NCBI RefSeq assembly: GCF_023897015.1
Contig: NZ_JAMHFY010000001.1
Location: forward strand, 124,001 to 188,000
Source of the DNA: Desulfosporosinus nitroreducens
Lineage (GTDB): Bacteria > Bacillota > Desulfitobacteriia > Desulfitobacteriales > Desulfitobacteriaceae
Length of the DNA stretch: 64,000 nt
Direction of reading: 5' to 3'
Numbering within the stretch: position 1 is the stretch's first letter; each line of letters starts with the position of its first letter. Under the pieces are notes generated by a model that worked only from the letters and a program-made list of their open reading frames with translations, had not been told where the DNA came from and did no database searches. A program made the translations under genes and the position numbers. Below, piece by piece: positions 1-9,943 of this stretch.

Positions 1-435
1 GATCTGAAATTACTTTACGTGTTCCCATTTCAGCTGCATCTTGGAAAGACATAGGCTCGTCGCTCCATGATGTTTTCATCATGCGCGGCTCTTCGCCGTC
101 TTCTGCATCATACCCCAAAGCGCCTTCCACACTGTATCCGACACAGTCAACCAATCGAACATTCATGTGAATCGAGTCTCGTACAACGATTTCCACCGAT
201 TCTGATGGAATAAACTTAGGTTCCGTCGTTGTGATCGTTCTTCCAGTCCCGCTTTGAGGAAGCTCATCCTTAGCCCGCTCCCGCTCAAAGGCATCTTGGA
301 TGTTGGGCAAGACCAGGAGGTCCATGAATCGTTTGATAAAGGTGGACTTTCCCGTACGGACTGGCCCAACGACACCGAGGTAGATATCGCCTCCTGTTCG
401 TTCTGCGATATCCCTGAAAATGTCTAGTTTTTCCA
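1..435 (-). CDS. spoIVA: Stage IV sporulation protein A, N-terminal part (runs off the window)
   Basis: SpoIVA is the ATPase that polymerises on the forespore surface and anchors the spore coat. The 145 codons present begin MEKLDIFRDIAERTGGDIY and hold a P-loop GPVRTGKST near residue 25, followed by a run typical of the family (RLVDCVGYSVEGALGYD). The ATG at 435-433 is preceded by GGGAGGGAAA, a strong ribosome binding site. The rest of the roughly 490-residue protein lies beyond the left edge. The sequence matches the known N-terminus closely. It marks the organism as an endospore former. Confidence 0.93.
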
Positions 436-561
436 TTGTTAATTTCCCTCCCTTTTGAGTGCTGTCCCAAAATTTGGGGAAGGGCCTCCACCTTAATCTC
501 CCCTTCCACCTCCCAGTAACACGTGGATTCCAATAACTGGACTAGCACATTAAGCAGTATA

Positions 562-590
562 AGTATATTGGCTGTTTGGGGCAAATATGA
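562..590 (-). promoter_or_regulatory. Candidate sigma-E promoter of spoIVA
   Basis: On the minus strand TCATATT (590-584) is followed after 14 bp by AATATACT (569-562). The first fits the sigma-E -35 consensus KMATATT and the second fits the -10 consensus CATACANT at most positions. spoIVA is a known sigma-E gene in Bacillus, so position and spacing are consistent. The leader to the ATG would be about 120 nt. Confidence 0.5.
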
Positions 591-668
591 CAATACAACA
601 AAAAACGCAGAAAAGGCATTTAAACAACCTCTTCTACGTCTATGTTCCTAAACACTAAAATATGTATA

Positions 669-1682
669 TTATCTTAACCAGCTCATCTCGACAACTTCTT
701 CAAGTTCGTGACGTTTACCTCGCAACATCAAGTCTGCAACGGCAATTTTCGGATCGGCATTTTCAAATAAAACTTTATAGGCCTGCTCCGTAATTGGCAT
801 AGCGATATTTTTCTCAATTCCAAGAAAGTGAGCTATACGAGTCGCTCTTACTCCTTCAACGACCATTCCGACCTCTCTCAGCACCGTTTCTAAAGGCTTG
901 CCCTGACCGAGAGCGACTCCGGCGCGACGATTACGGCTATGAAGACTGGTACAAGTCACAATGAGGTCACCAACCCCTGATAATCCAGCAAAGGTCAGCG
1001 GATTCCCTCCCAAGGCTACGCCTAAACGGGCAATCTCTGCTAATCCTCTGGTCATTAGAGCCGCTTTTGTATTGTCTCCAAACCCTAGCCCCTCAGCAAT
1101 ACCTGTGCACAAAGCAATAACATTTTTTAAAGCCCCACCGAGTTCAACTCCGATAACATCCGGATTGGTATAGACTCTAAACTTCGGAGTCATCATCATA
1201 TCTTGAACAGTTTTCGCAGTCTCTACATCTGAGGCAACTACAACAGTCGTCGGCATATCCCTGCCGACCTCTTCAGCATGGCTGGGACCAGACAAAACAG
1301 CCACCGGATTGTTAGGCAACTCCTCAATCAATACTTCGGAGAGGCGGCAATGTGTTCCTTCTTCCATCCCTTTAGCTGTATTGACAACAATACAGCCTCT
1401 CCTCAAGAAGGGATTTATCATACGCGCAGCTTCTCGAACACTATGAGATGGAACACTCAAAACAACCAGATCCGCGTTTAAAAAAGAAAGATCTGTTGTA
1501 GGAAAAAGTCCTTGAGGCAGGACAACACCTGGTAAATAACGCTTATTTTCGTGTTGATTTCTCATGTTTTCCATTTCATCTGCATGGCGGCCAACAAGGG
1601 CAACCTGATGACCAGCCTTCGCCAAAAGAACTGCTAAAGCACTTCCCCAACTCCCAGCCCCATAAACTGCAATCTTAGGCAT
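669..1682 (-). CDS. gpsA: Glycerol-3-phosphate dehydrogenase [NAD(P)+]
   Basis: Cytosolic enzyme that reduces dihydroxyacetone phosphate to sn-glycerol-3-phosphate for phospholipid synthesis. The 337-residue protein starts MPKIAVYGAGSWGSALA with the GxGxxG nucleotide-binding loop. It carries the conserved substrate-domain runs LSGPSHAEEV and GVELGGALKNVIALCTG (catalytic Lys) and GDLIVTC. Length is normal for the family. GGGGGGAAGTAA precedes the ATG. plsY, the next user of its product, lies immediately upstream on the same strand, so the pair forms a lipid-precursor operon downstream of der. Confidence 0.97.
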   Translation of the reverse strand: MPKIAVYGAGSWGSALAVLLAKAGHQVALVGRHADEMENMRNQHENKRYLPGVVLPQGLFPTTDLSFLNADLVVLSVPSHSVREAARMINPFLRRGCIVVNTAKGMEEGTHCRLSEVLIEELPNNPVAVLSGPSHAEEVGRDMPTTVVVASDVETAKTVQDMMMTPKFRVYTNPDVIGVELGGALKNVIALCTGIAEGLGFGDNTKAALMTRGLAEIARLGVALGGNPLTFAGLSGVGDLIVTCTSLHSRNRRAGVALGQGKPLETVLREVGMVVEGVRATRIAHFLGIEKNIAMPITEQAYKVLFENADPKIAVADLMLRGKRHELEEVVEMSWLR

Positions 1683-1801
1683 TTACTTCCCCCCGTATCG
1701 ATATTTGATATTCGATATTAGAAGTTCGTGGTTCGTTCAACCTCAATTTCAAGCTTTTTGCTCTTCGAGCTATCGGGACTTCTTCGGACCTCGGTCTCCG
1801 C

Positions 1802-2389
1802 TTATTTTTTATCCCCAAATCGATGTTCTGTTCCATTCAGAACACGTTGAATATTAGCCCGATGAAGAACTAGTACTGCCAAGACAGCGACCACCGCAAA
1901 AACCCGATATTCAAACGGTTCTGGAAAAACAAAGACCATGATTAGAACCGTGAGAGCACCCGTAACCGAACCCATAGAAACATAACGTGTCAACCATACT
2001 ACCAGTATAAACACGGAGATTGCTATTAATGTGACTTTCCACATCAAAACGGTAATGATTCCGAACCCGGCTGCCACGCCTTTCCCACTGGGCCGAAAGC
2101 CAAAAAAAGGATTCCAGCTATGACTTGCCATTGCTAATAACCCGCCAATAATACCTCCCCAGGGCCCAAAAGCCCATAGACCGAGGTAGGCAGACAATGC
2201 CCCTTTCATAAAATCTCCTAAGAGCACCATGATTCCCAGTTTCACTCCTAGAAGGCGAAAGGCATTTGTTGTGCCGATATTTCCGCTACCATGCTGACGT
2301 ACGTCAATCCCTTTAAACAAGCCCGCTAAATAGGCAAAAGGAATGGCACCCAAGCAATACGCCAAGATATAAATAAGGTAACGCGACAT
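1802..2389 (-). CDS. plsY: Acyl-phosphate:glycerol-3-phosphate acyltransferase
   Basis: Integral membrane enzyme that transfers an acyl group from acyl-phosphate to glycerol-3-phosphate, the first step of phosphatidic acid synthesis. The 195 residues contain the family signatures [12 protein letters not shown] and GKGVAAGFG and about five hydrophobic segments. It starts three bases after the der stop codon and is followed by gpsA after a 119-bp gap. That gap carries three imperfect tandem copies of an ATATCRA heptamer near 1699-1722 and nothing else recognised. Confidence 0.96.
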   Translation of the reverse strand: MSRYLIYILAYCLGAIPFAYLAGLFKGIDVRQHGSGNIGTTNAFRLLGVKLGIMVLLGDFMKGALSAYLGLWAFGPWGGIIGGLLAMASHSWNPFFGFRPSGKGVAAGFGIITVLMWKVTLIAISVFILVVWLTRYVSMGSVTGALTVLIMVFVFPEPFEYRVFAVVAVLAVLVLHRANIQRVLNGTEHRFGDKK

Positions 2390-2392
2390 GGC

Positions 2393-3724
2393 CTACTCCT
2401 TCTCTTCATCTTTTTGTCGAATTACAATTCGGATCGGTGTACCCTCAAATCCAAAGTGCTTTCGCATTTGATTCTCCAAATATCGTTTATAGGAAAAGTG
2501 CATAAGTTCCGGATCATTAACAAAGAAAACAAACGTCGGCGGCTTAACTCCCACTTGAGTCAGGTACCTCACCTTTAAGCGTCGTCCCTTATCTGACGGA
2601 GGCGGATTAGAATGAATCCATTCTCTCAGTAAGGTGTTCAAAGTCGCAGTAGTTACACGAGTTGAATTTTGCTCGACCACGAAATCCACAAGCTCCAGAA
2701 TTTTATTAACCCGTTGTCCGGTTTTAGCAGAGATAAACATGGTCGGCGCATATTGCATAAACCCTAATTCTTCGCGTATCGTCTTTTCAAATCTGTTGAT
2801 CGTCTTTTCATCCTTTTCAACGAGGTCCCATTTGTTGACGACTAGAATAATGGCTTTACCCGCCTCATCTGCATAGCCGGCAATCTTTTTATCTTGCTCT
2901 GTAACCCCATCTATGGCATCTATAAGCATTAAAATTGCATCTGAGCGATCAACTGCACGAAGAGAACGTACTACACTATATTGCTCTGTTAGTTCGTCTA
3001 TGCGTGATTTACGCCGCATTCCAGCCGTATCAATAAGTATATAATGTTTGCCTTCGTGTTCAAAAGGAGTGTCTATCGCATCCCGGGTGGTTCCCGGAAC
3101 ATTACTGACAATGACGCGCTCTTTTCCCAGCATCATGTTGACCAAAGAAGATTTTCCGACATTTGGACGTCCAATAACAGAAATGCGAATGACGTCCGGA
3201 TCGTATTCTTCCTCATCATCCTCGGGAAAGTTTGAAATCACTGAGTCAAGCAGGTCGCCCGTATTCATGCCATGAACCGCAGAAATCGGAATTGCTTCAC
3301 CCAACCCTAAACTTAAGAAGTCATATAACTGACCTTCTGCCTTAGCAAAATCTTCCACTTTATTCGCAGCAAGCAAGATTGGTTTACCCGAGCGACGTAA
3401 CGTCCGGGCAATTAAATCATCATCTGGCGTAGGAGAAATTTGGGAATCTACAACGAATATCACGACATCCGCTTCCTCCATGGCAATTTCTGCCTGTCTT
3501 CTCATCTGTGAAGAAATCGGTGTCCCCTCATCTTTAAATTCGATGCCCCCCGTATCAATTAAAGCAAACTTTCGCCCCAGCCATTCCGCATCGCGATAAA
3601 GGCGGTCCCTTGTTACTCCCGGCATATTTTCAACAATAGCTACCAGTCCGCCCGTAATGCGGTTGAACAATGTAGATTTTCCTACATTTGGCCGACCCAC
3701 TATAGCTACAACAGGTTTACTCAA
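2393..3724 (-). CDS. der: Ribosome biogenesis GTPase Der (EngA)
   Basis: Tandem-GTPase protein needed for 50S ribosome assembly. It has two complete G domains, each with [18 protein letters not shown] (G1), DTGGIE and DTAGMRR (G3), and NKVE and NKWD (G4), followed by a KH-like C-terminal domain. I place the start at the TTG at 3724-3722, giving [16 protein letters not shown], because GGAGGTGG lies 5 bp upstream and the extra upstream residues are atypical. This start overlaps the 3' end of the DUF512 gene by 8 bp, which suggests translational coupling. Length is 443 residues. Confidence 0.96.
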   Translation of the reverse strand: MSKPVVAIVGRPNVGKSTLFNRITGGLVAIVENMPGVTRDRLYRDAEWLGRKFALIDTGGIEFKDEGTPISSQMRRQAEIAMEEADVVIFVVDSQISPTPDDDLIARTLRRSGKPILLAANKVEDFAKAEGQLYDFLSLGLGEAIPISAVHGMNTGDLLDSVISNFPEDDEEEYDPDVIRISVIGRPNVGKSSLVNMMLGKERVIVSNVPGTTRDAIDTPFEHEGKHYILIDTAGMRRKSRIDELTEQYSVVRSLRAVDRSDAILMLIDAIDGVTEQDKKIAGYADEAGKAIILVVNKWDLVEKDEKTINRFEKTIREELGFMQYAPTMFISAKTGQRVNKILELVDFVVEQNSTRVTTATLNTLLREWIHSNPPPSDKGRRLKVRYLTQVGVKPPTFVFFVNDPELMHFSYKRYLENQMRKHFGFEGTPIRIVIRQKDEEKE

Positions 3725-5048
3725 AGCGTTCCACCTCCAATGAATATCCAATCACATTTTCTAAAAATGCAAGTCCATCGTTCTCAACAATCCTTGCCTT
3801 GCCATTAACCTTCTGTTCTAACCATTCCACACTCATATCATCAAGAAAGATATCTTCATCCGCTTTGAGCATTGTACGCGGAATAAGAAACTCTTCACCT
3901 TGCAGATCTCCTAATTGCCGGGCGATATCCCGGGCGGTCAGTAGTCCTGCAGCAGTCACCGATAAGCCAAAAAAATCATTTTGTATCACATGCATCGTCA
4001 GTGTTAAGCCACTGATTCGATCCATCAAACGATTATTCCAAAATTCAAAAAGGTCATGGGCTGCTGTTCCGGTTATAAGGTGCACACAGCGTTTTGAGAC
4101 CTCATGCGGAAGCAAGTTCCAACCGGCTTCAATCTCTGTGATAAATTTTCGAGCCATACCTACGCCGTTTTCTAATTGTGGAAAGTCATCGTATACCGCT
4201 GACTCTGGAAATTCTCTCCCGGCCAGCACATAAAATTCATCTGAAAAGTACACGAGGTGCCGACCTGTCTGGGTAAAGAAGTCCTTCTGCCACTTCTCGG
4301 CTTGATCCAGAATTTGACGTGCTTCATCAGCTGAAAAGCCTCGCAACGAGGTAAGCTTTTCACGATAGCGAGTCAATCCCACGGGTACAACTGCAATTGA
4401 TTGCACCGACGGATAAAGCTCGGCTAACCGTTCAATGGTTTCTTTCAACACGTCCCCATCGTTGTGTTCAGGAATCAAGACAATCTGAGTATGTACTGCG
4501 ATTCCAGCCTCCGCAAAGCGTTTAAATTGCTCAGGCAGTTTTCCCGCATGCGGATTTTTCATGAGTTTAGTTCGCACTGCTGGGTTCCAAGCATGAACTG
4601 AAACATACATCGGAGTCAAATGTAAAGATGTAATTCTAGATAAGTCTTCCTCACTTAAATTCGATAAGGTTATAAAACTTCCTTGAGTAAGGGATAAGCG
4701 ATAATCATCATCTTTATCATAAAGAGAAGGGCGCATTCCTTTAGGCATTTGAGCTACGAAACAAAAGGAACAATTATTAACGCATTTTTTTAGACCCTCG
4801 GCACTTACTGTCTCAACCTCTAATCCCAAGAACTCCCCTGGTCCCTTCTCAATATCAAGCTCCCAAAGTTCACCATCTTCCTTTTCAATAAGCAACATGA
4901 ATTCCTCTTCCGAGATGCCAAATTGAAAGTCAATAATATCATTAAGTTCTTCTTCGTTTACGGCCAGAACACGATCTCCGACCTCAATTTCCATTTCTTC
5001 AGCGATACTCCCTGAATGGACCGCTGCGACTACAAGCCCTTTAGGCAA
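3717..5048 (-). CDS. PDZ plus radical-SAM-like DUF512 protein
   Basis: Conserved Firmicute/cyanobacterial protein of unknown reaction. Residues 1-60 form a PDZ-like domain ([28 protein letters not shown]). Then comes the radical-SAM-type cluster [16 protein letters not shown] near residue 90, with an unusual CxxxCxFC pattern, and a TIM-barrel core. The C-terminal third is the DUF512 domain ([18 protein letters not shown] onward). The 443-residue length is usual. It sits directly upstream of der and overlaps it, a common arrangement in clostridia. Family assignment is secure; function is not known. Confidence 0.9.
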   Translation of the reverse strand: MPKGLVVAAVHSGSIAEEMEIEVGDRVLAVNEEELNDIIDFQFGISEEEFMLLIEKEDGELWELDIEKGPGEFLGLEVETVSAEGLKKCVNNCSFCFVAQMPKGMRPSLYDKDDDYRLSLTQGSFITLSNLSEEDLSRITSLHLTPMYVSVHAWNPAVRTKLMKNPHAGKLPEQFKRFAEAGIAVHTQIVLIPEHNDGDVLKETIERLAELYPSVQSIAVVPVGLTRYREKLTSLRGFSADEARQILDQAEKWQKDFFTQTGRHLVYFSDEFYVLAGREFPESAVYDDFPQLENGVGMARKFITEIEAGWNLLPHEVSKRCVHLITGTAAHDLFEFWNNRLMDRISGLTLTMHVIQNDFFGLSVTAAGLLTARDIARQLGDLQGEEFLIPRTMLKADEDIFLDDMSVEWLEQKVNGKARIVENDGLAFLENVIGYSLEVERFE

Positions 5049-5121
5049 AACGTTTCATCCTCCTGACATTTCAGATCAAGAGCCTATCATCTCAGCCTTA
5101 ATCGTTTACAAGTATACTACA

Positions 5122-5160
5122 AGTGAACACGTTCAGCTATAGCTGAACATGTGAGAGTTC
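5122..5160 (+). repeat. Partial copy of the ~100-bp structured repeat (copy E)
   Basis: This carries the first module of the repeat only: AGTGAACACG, then the palindrome TTCAGCTATAGCTGAA, then ATGTGAGAGTTC. It matches the same module in copies A-D (14111, 16665, 23291, 55293). The second hairpin is absent. It abuts the stop codon of the membrane-protein gene at 5163. Confidence 0.6.
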
Positions 5161-5162
5161 TG

Positions 5163-5792
5163 CTATCGAAGCTTACTCTCCTCCGAGGGTTCATAGATTC
5201 CAGAGCTTTTTGACGGTATTTGATCAGCTTCCGCTCTACGCACCTCCCTCTCAGTATAATACTGCCACCCTAGAGCTAAGGCTACCCAAGCACTAAATAG
5301 TCCCACTCCAAAATTCCAAGTAAATTCATTAGGCAAGCCAATATACCTTATAATACCGTCGTAGGTAAAACGGACAAAGGCTTGGTTCAAAAGCGCACTT
5401 CCAGTTAAAGCAGCGGCTGTTCCCCAAAAGGATTTAGCACTCAACCATGCTACTAAAACCAGCGCAATCGCAAAAAACCACTCTCCATAGGGAAATACTC
5501 CTGGTTCATTAACGAAAAACAGAGTCTCTACGCCAACAATTAAACTGGTGAAAAACAGCGGCAAAAGCCAGCGTTCAGCTTGTCGCATTGACCAAACCCA
5601 AAACACCAACATAACCGCAAGACGTGAAAAATGCCAGTGCCAAGGCATAGTGACAGCAAGGGATATCTCAGTCCATTTTCCTATAAGCCAGGCAATTGTC
5701 AACAAGAGAAAAAATCGTCGAGAGGCTTTTTTCTCTGCCCAAGTTAAAAGTGTTAAGAACAGAATTATCCATTCTCCATAAGGAAAAAGCAT
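5163..5792 (-). CDS. Integral membrane protein of unknown function
   Basis: 209 residues with about six hydrophobic helices and a charged C-terminal tail (REVRRAEADQIPSKSS). No catalytic motif is recognised. The internal FPYGEWFFAIALVLVAWLSAK resembles the N-terminal FPYGEWIILFLTLLTWAEK, hinting at two related three-helix halves. GGAGGGGTAAT precedes the ATG. It stands between the DUF512 gene and an ftsW/spoVE-type gene, with no clear functional link. I do not recognise the family beyond its resemblance to small clostridial membrane proteins. Confidence 0.75.
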   Translation of the reverse strand: MLFPYGEWIILFLTLLTWAEKKASRRFFLLLTIAWLIGKWTEISLAVTMPWHWHFSRLAVMLVFWVWSMRQAERWLLPLFFTSLIVGVETLFFVNEPGVFPYGEWFFAIALVLVAWLSAKSFWGTAAALTGSALLNQAFVRFTYDGIIRYIGLPNEFTWNFGVGLFSAWVALALGWQYYTEREVRRAEADQIPSKSSGIYEPSEESKLR

Positions 5793-5842
5793 ATTACCCC
5801 TCCTAAACGTTCCTTTTCATATTATTCCCGTTTAGAGAGGGT

Positions 5843-6997
5843 TTACACAGAAATATTAGAGAGGTTCTTTTCAAGTGACCCCTTGGTAACAATTTTTCGA
5901 TATCTAGAGAGGTTTAAGATTAGACCAAGTTTTACCAAAGTTATCACGAGAGAGGCACCGCCATAAGAAATCAGAGGCAACGTAATCCCGGTTACCGGTA
6001 ACACGCCGGTAACAACTGCTAAGTTGATGGTTGTCTGGATCGCCAAAGAGGATGTTATTCCATAGCCTAATAACCTGCCAAAACGATCAGGGCATTCACT
6101 TATAACATGATAAGCCCGAGCATATAAGGCAACAAAGAGAAATAATAAGAACATCGTACCTATTAACCCTAATTCTTCGCCAACGATAGCAAAGATGGTG
6201 TCTGTATGATTTTCGGGTAAAAAACCATACTTTTGCAAACTTCGTCCTAACCCAACTCCAAACAAACCCCCTGAGCCAAAGGCAATCTCGGCATTTGTAA
6301 TTTGATATCCTTTATTCATCGCATCTTTCCAAGGGTCTAACCAAACCAAAATCCGTTCCCATTGATACTTCGTATTATAGATGAAGTATAGGAGTGGCAG
6401 TCCCAAGGTCGGCACCGCCGCAACGAACCAGCCTGTCGGCAGTTCCGTCTGTAAGAGCATCACTGCGCAGGTTAGAGCAATAACCATGGTTGTCCCTAAA
6501 TCCGGCTGTTTATAAACGAGACCCAAGATAAGGACAGTGGTGGGTATGAGGATGCCCAATGGAATACGCCAATCACGCCCTCGTAGGATCGGATAGCGAT
6601 CAAGGATATGTGCATAAAAAAGAACCATCGCGAGTTTTGCAATTTCTGAAGGTTGGATTGTGATTCCCGCAATTGAGATCCAACGGGCCGAACCGCCAGC
6701 TTCTATGCCTGCATCCGTAAAAAGAATTGCAATGAGCAAAACCATACTAACCAAAACCCCAATCCCAGCGAAGCGCCGCAGAAACCCATACGGGATCTTT
6801 ATAGCTATTAAGGCAAAAACAGAGCCGACGAGGGTCCACTTCATTTGCTGAGAAAAATAGTGATATGAGTTCTCAGTTGCATTGAAACCGCGCACCGCCC
6901 CAGCACTTAATACCATAATTAAGCCAAAGGCCAAAATTGCCAGTGTAAGATATAATATTGGAAAATCGATAGGCAACTTCGATTGTCGTTTAGCCAT
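5843..6997 (-). CDS. FtsW/RodA/SpoVE family peptidoglycan polymerase
   Basis: SEDS-family membrane glycosyltransferase that polymerises lipid II with a partner class B PBP. The 384 residues include about ten membrane segments and the family runs EIAKLAMVLFYA, YQITNAEIAFGSGGLFGVGLGRS, PENHTDTIFAIVGEELG and PVTGITLPLISYGG. I choose the ATG at 6997 (MAKRQSKLPIDFPILY) because AGGAAGGAGATTCAG lies just upstream. It is not beside a murein gene cluster, so whether it acts in division (FtsW) or sporulation (SpoVE) cannot be told from context. Confidence 0.9.
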   Translation of the reverse strand: MAKRQSKLPIDFPILYLTLAILAFGLIMVLSAGAVRGFNATENSYHYFSQQMKWTLVGSVFALIAIKIPYGFLRRFAGIGVLVSMVLLIAILFTDAGIEAGGSARWISIAGITIQPSEIAKLAMVLFYAHILDRYPILRGRDWRIPLGILIPTTVLILGLVYKQPDLGTTMVIALTCAVMLLQTELPTGWFVAAVPTLGLPLLYFIYNTKYQWERILVWLDPWKDAMNKGYQITNAEIAFGSGGLFGVGLGRSLQKYGFLPENHTDTIFAIVGEELGLIGTMFLLFLFVALYARAYHVISECPDRFGRLLGYGITSSLAIQTTINLAVVTGVLPVTGITLPLISYGGASLVITLVKLGLILNLSRYRKIVTKGSLEKNLSNISV

Positions 6998-7077
6998 CTG
7001 AATCTCCTTCCTTCTAAACTTAATCCAGGTCAGCACAATCTTATATCAACAAAGACACTTCCTCCAGATATGCCAGT

Positions 7078-7115
7078 AAAATGACTTCCTGTGTCAAGAA
7101 ACAGGAAGTCATTTT
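7078..7115. terminator. Bidirectional hairpin terminator between ftsW-like and ispH-rpsA
   Basis: A perfect 15-bp stem (AAAATGACTTCCTGT paired with its complement) around an 8-nt loop, with T runs on the plus side. It lies downstream of ispH-rpsA. The remaining 7116-7262 holds no gene; a small TCGAACA/TGTTCGA inverted repeat is the only structure seen there. Confidence 0.6.
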
Positions 7116-7262
7116 TAAATGCACCGATGCAGTGGCCATCTCAAACAAAAAGGTTGATGCGAGCATAGCCACGACTCGAACAAAGATGTTCGAGGATAGA
7201 GCATCACCAAGGATGGCTTGAAGCCGTTTATAGAGATTGCCGTAACAGCAAGTGCTAATTAA

Positions 7263-9254
7263 TTAAGAATCTTGGTTTTCTGTTTGAAGTTCTTTTCCTA
7301 TTGCATCACCAATCGTAAATGGTCTGATTTCGGATTGTAAATCTAAAGCTTGTTGATCATTTTCCTTAGCAGCGTCTGTGATCCCCTCGCGAATACTCAG
7401 ACTAATTCGCTTTTCCTCCGGCTTACAGTCCATGACCTTAGCAGACACCATATCCCCAACTTTAACCACATCTTCTACTTTATTAACATGATGATCAGCT
7501 AATTGAGAAATATGAACTAACCCATCCACGCCGTCTCCAAGCCCCACAAATGCTCCGAAGGGAGTAATACGCACAACTTTGCCATTAACTGTAGATCCAA
7601 CAGGATAGTTTTTAGCCGCCTGTAGCCAAGGACTTTCTTTAAGTTGTTTTAGCCCTAAGGACACTTTCCCGGTTTGTTGTTCAAGCTTCAGAACTTGGAC
7701 TTCCACTTCATCCCCAATCTTAAGCATGTCCGAAGGATGCTTAATTCGAGTATAGGCTAAGTCAGAAATATGAAGCAGTCCATCAATCCCACCGATATCA
7801 ACGAACACACCGAAGTCAGCCATCCTTTTGACCGTCCCGCTCACTACGTCCCCCTCTTTAAGGGATTCAAGCAACTGTGTGCGCTTAACCCCTCGCTCTT
7901 CTTCTAGAATTACCTTTTGTGAAAGAACCACTTTACGCTTTGATGGATCATAATCAATCATACGTAAGCGAAGAGTCTGACCCATGAATTGATTGAGGTC
8001 TTCGACATATCCCAGTTGAATTTGGGATGCGGGAACAAAACCGCGCAACCCTACATCTACTACTAAACCACCCTTTACGACCTCAACGACTTCTGCCTGA
8101 ATCTCTTCCTTACTTTCTGCAATTTTCTCTAAGTGATCCTTAGCCCCTTCTTCATCCGCTTTTCGTTTAGACAGGACTGTATGACCTTCCTCATTTTCCA
8201 CACGAATAACCACAGCGCTGATTTGATCTCCAATCGCCACCGCTTCCTCAGGGCGGGTTTTCCTTGCCACTGACAGCTCGCCAAGCGGAATGACTCCCTC
8301 ACATTTCCATCCAATATCAACAAAAACTTCTTCTCTTGTAATTTTCACCACCGTACCGGTAACCCTCGTGCCGGGATGGAGCTCTGGACAATTATCGATC
8401 CAACTCGACATTTCCATTTCTTGCTCATTCATTTCTGACATTTTCTTGAAAACCTCCTCGATTATCCAATCTGGGGTAGAAGCCCCTGCAGTCAAGCCCG
8501 CATTATTAGCATCCTCAAACCAAACATTTTCTAATTCATCCGCAGTTTCAATCAGGTATGTTTTTGTGCGTTCTGCACAGATGCTCGCCAGTTTTCGGGT
8601 ATTAGCGCTATTTCGTCCACCGACGACCACCATAACATCAACCGCTTCGGCTAATTCTCGGGCAACTTTTTGACGTTCTGCCGTGGCATTACAGATTGTA
8701 TTATGGACGATCAAATCGTCAGTATGATTTTTAAGTTCAGCGACAATCCCTGCAAAATTCTCTGCCAGTTGAGTTGTTTGAGCTAAAACTGCCAGATGAG
8801 GGTAAAACGGAAGCTCTTTAGCTTCCTCGACCGTCTGAATAGGTATTGCCTCTTCCCCGGCCCAGCCTAGGATTCCCTGTACCTCAGGATGAAGTTTATC
8901 TCCCATGACAATAACTTGTTGCCCCATCTGAGCAGACTCAGCAGCCAATCGTTGGGCTTTCTGAACAAAAGGACACGTGGCATCGACCACTTGGACCCCC
9001 TTGCTTTCAGCCCCTTGATAAACACTGGGTGCCACACCATGGGACCTTATAATCAAGGCTTGTTGGCTTGTTAGCTCGTCCAAATCCTCAACAACCTGAA
9101 TACCCCGTTCTGATAAGCGTTTTACAACCTGTTGGTTGTGAATGAGCGGTCCAAGTGATACAGCATGCGAGGTTTCCGCTGTCCGTTCAGCCATTTCAAG
9201 GGCGCGCTTTACGCCAAAACAAAATCCAGCCTTAGTTGCGCGTTTGACTTTCAA
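7263..9254 (-). CDS. ispH-rpsA: IspH fused to ribosomal protein S1
   Basis: Single 663-residue polypeptide. Residues 1-280 are HMBPP reductase, the last MEP-pathway enzyme making IPP/DMAPP. Its three [4Fe-4S] cysteines are in AGFCFGVKRA, VDATCPFVQK and HNTICNATAERQ. After a short linker (EEVFKKMSEMNEQEMEMSS) come four S1 RNA-binding repeats to about residue 630. These include GVFVDIGGIDGLLHISDL and GAFVGLGDGVDGLVHISQL. The fusion is known in several clostridial genomes, so it is not an assembly error. It is preceded by plsC and cmk in the usual cmk-plsC-ispH order of this group. Confidence 0.96.
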   Translation of the reverse strand: MKVKRATKAGFCFGVKRALEMAERTAETSHAVSLGPLIHNQQVVKRLSERGIQVVEDLDELTSQQALIIRSHGVAPSVYQGAESKGVQVVDATCPFVQKAQRLAAESAQMGQQVIVMGDKLHPEVQGILGWAGEEAIPIQTVEEAKELPFYPHLAVLAQTTQLAENFAGIVAELKNHTDDLIVHNTICNATAERQKVARELAEAVDVMVVVGGRNSANTRKLASICAERTKTYLIETADELENVWFEDANNAGLTAGASTPDWIIEEVFKKMSEMNEQEMEMSSWIDNCPELHPGTRVTGTVVKITREEVFVDIGWKCEGVIPLGELSVARKTRPEEAVAIGDQISAVVIRVENEEGHTVLSKRKADEEGAKDHLEKIAESKEEIQAEVVEVVKGGLVVDVGLRGFVPASQIQLGYVEDLNQFMGQTLRLRMIDYDPSKRKVVLSQKVILEEERGVKRTQLLESLKEGDVVSGTVKRMADFGVFVDIGGIDGLLHISDLAYTRIKHPSDMLKIGDEVEVQVLKLEQQTGKVSLGLKQLKESPWLQAAKNYPVGSTVNGKVVRITPFGAFVGLGDGVDGLVHISQLADHHVNKVEDVVKVGDMVSAKVMDCKPEEKRISLSIREGITDAAKENDQQALDLQSEIRPFTIGDAIGKELQTENQDS

Positions 9255-9343
9255 ACCAAGAACCTCCCTAAAAATTGTAAAGAACTAATTCTCTATTACC
9301 CACCAAAAATCCTGCTAAGTGAGGCAGTTTTGATCGTACAGAT

Positions 9344-9940
9344 CTACTTTGCCTCAGGCAATTCTATCATGGCCTGCATTATTTTCTCGGCAATCCATTC
9401 TCGACGATTTTCCACGCCTTCCGGAGCTTTCAAAATCTGGGGAGTCAACGGTTTCCCGATAACAACAGTAATTTTCCCCCAACCTTTTGTAAACATGTGG
9501 CGAGTTCCGCTCACCTTTACAGGGACAACAGACGCTTGGCTTTTTTCCATTAAGAGGACCATTCCCGGCATACCCTTCTGAATCTCTCCAGTCTTTGATC
9601 GTGTTCCTTCCGGAAAAAGTCCTAACACGCCTCCTCCTTTTAAGATTGTCAAAGATTGACGAATAGCATTCATATCCCCTTGCCCTCGTTTTACAGGAAA
9701 AGCACCCAGCTTAGAGAAAATAGTCCCTAAAATAGGTATGGAAAATAATTCTTCCTTAGCCATAAAGGAGGCCTTACGAGGAATACTGCAGGCAGCAACA
9801 ACAGGATCCCACATACTAACATGGTTGATTGCCAAAATAACGGGTCCTTCATTCGGCATATTGTCCGCACCTTGCACTTTCCAGCCCATTAACCGAAATT
9901 GCAGTCGAAACATCCTCTTGGCAAAACTATATAACGTCAT
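9344..9940 (-). CDS. plsC: 1-acyl-sn-glycerol-3-phosphate acyltransferase
   Basis: Membrane-associated enzyme converting lysophosphatidic acid to phosphatidic acid. The 198 residues contain the catalytic HX4D box as NHVSMWD near residue 40 and the substrate-binding FPEGTRSKTG. It begins 3 bp after the cmk stop, so cmk-plsC are co-transcribed and ispH-rpsA follows. Length and motifs fit bacterial PlsC. Confidence 0.95.
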   Translation of the reverse strand: MTLYSFAKRMFRLQFRLMGWKVQGADNMPNEGPVILAINHVSMWDPVVAACSIPRKASFMAKEELFSIPILGTIFSKLGAFPVKRGQGDMNAIRQSLTILKGGGVLGLFPEGTRSKTGEIQKGMPGMVLLMEKSQASVVPVKVSGTRHMFTKGWGKITVVIGKPLTPQILKAPEGVENRREWIAEKIMQAMIELPEAK

Positions 9941-9943
9941 TGC

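Noticed and set aside
3799-4233. 144-residue plus-strand ORF
   Set aside because: Antisense shadow of the DUF512 gene, which has clear family motifs and a proper start.
7116-7262. Remnant of a transposase or coding gene
   Set aside because: Short open frames show no family similarity; only a small inverted repeat is visible.
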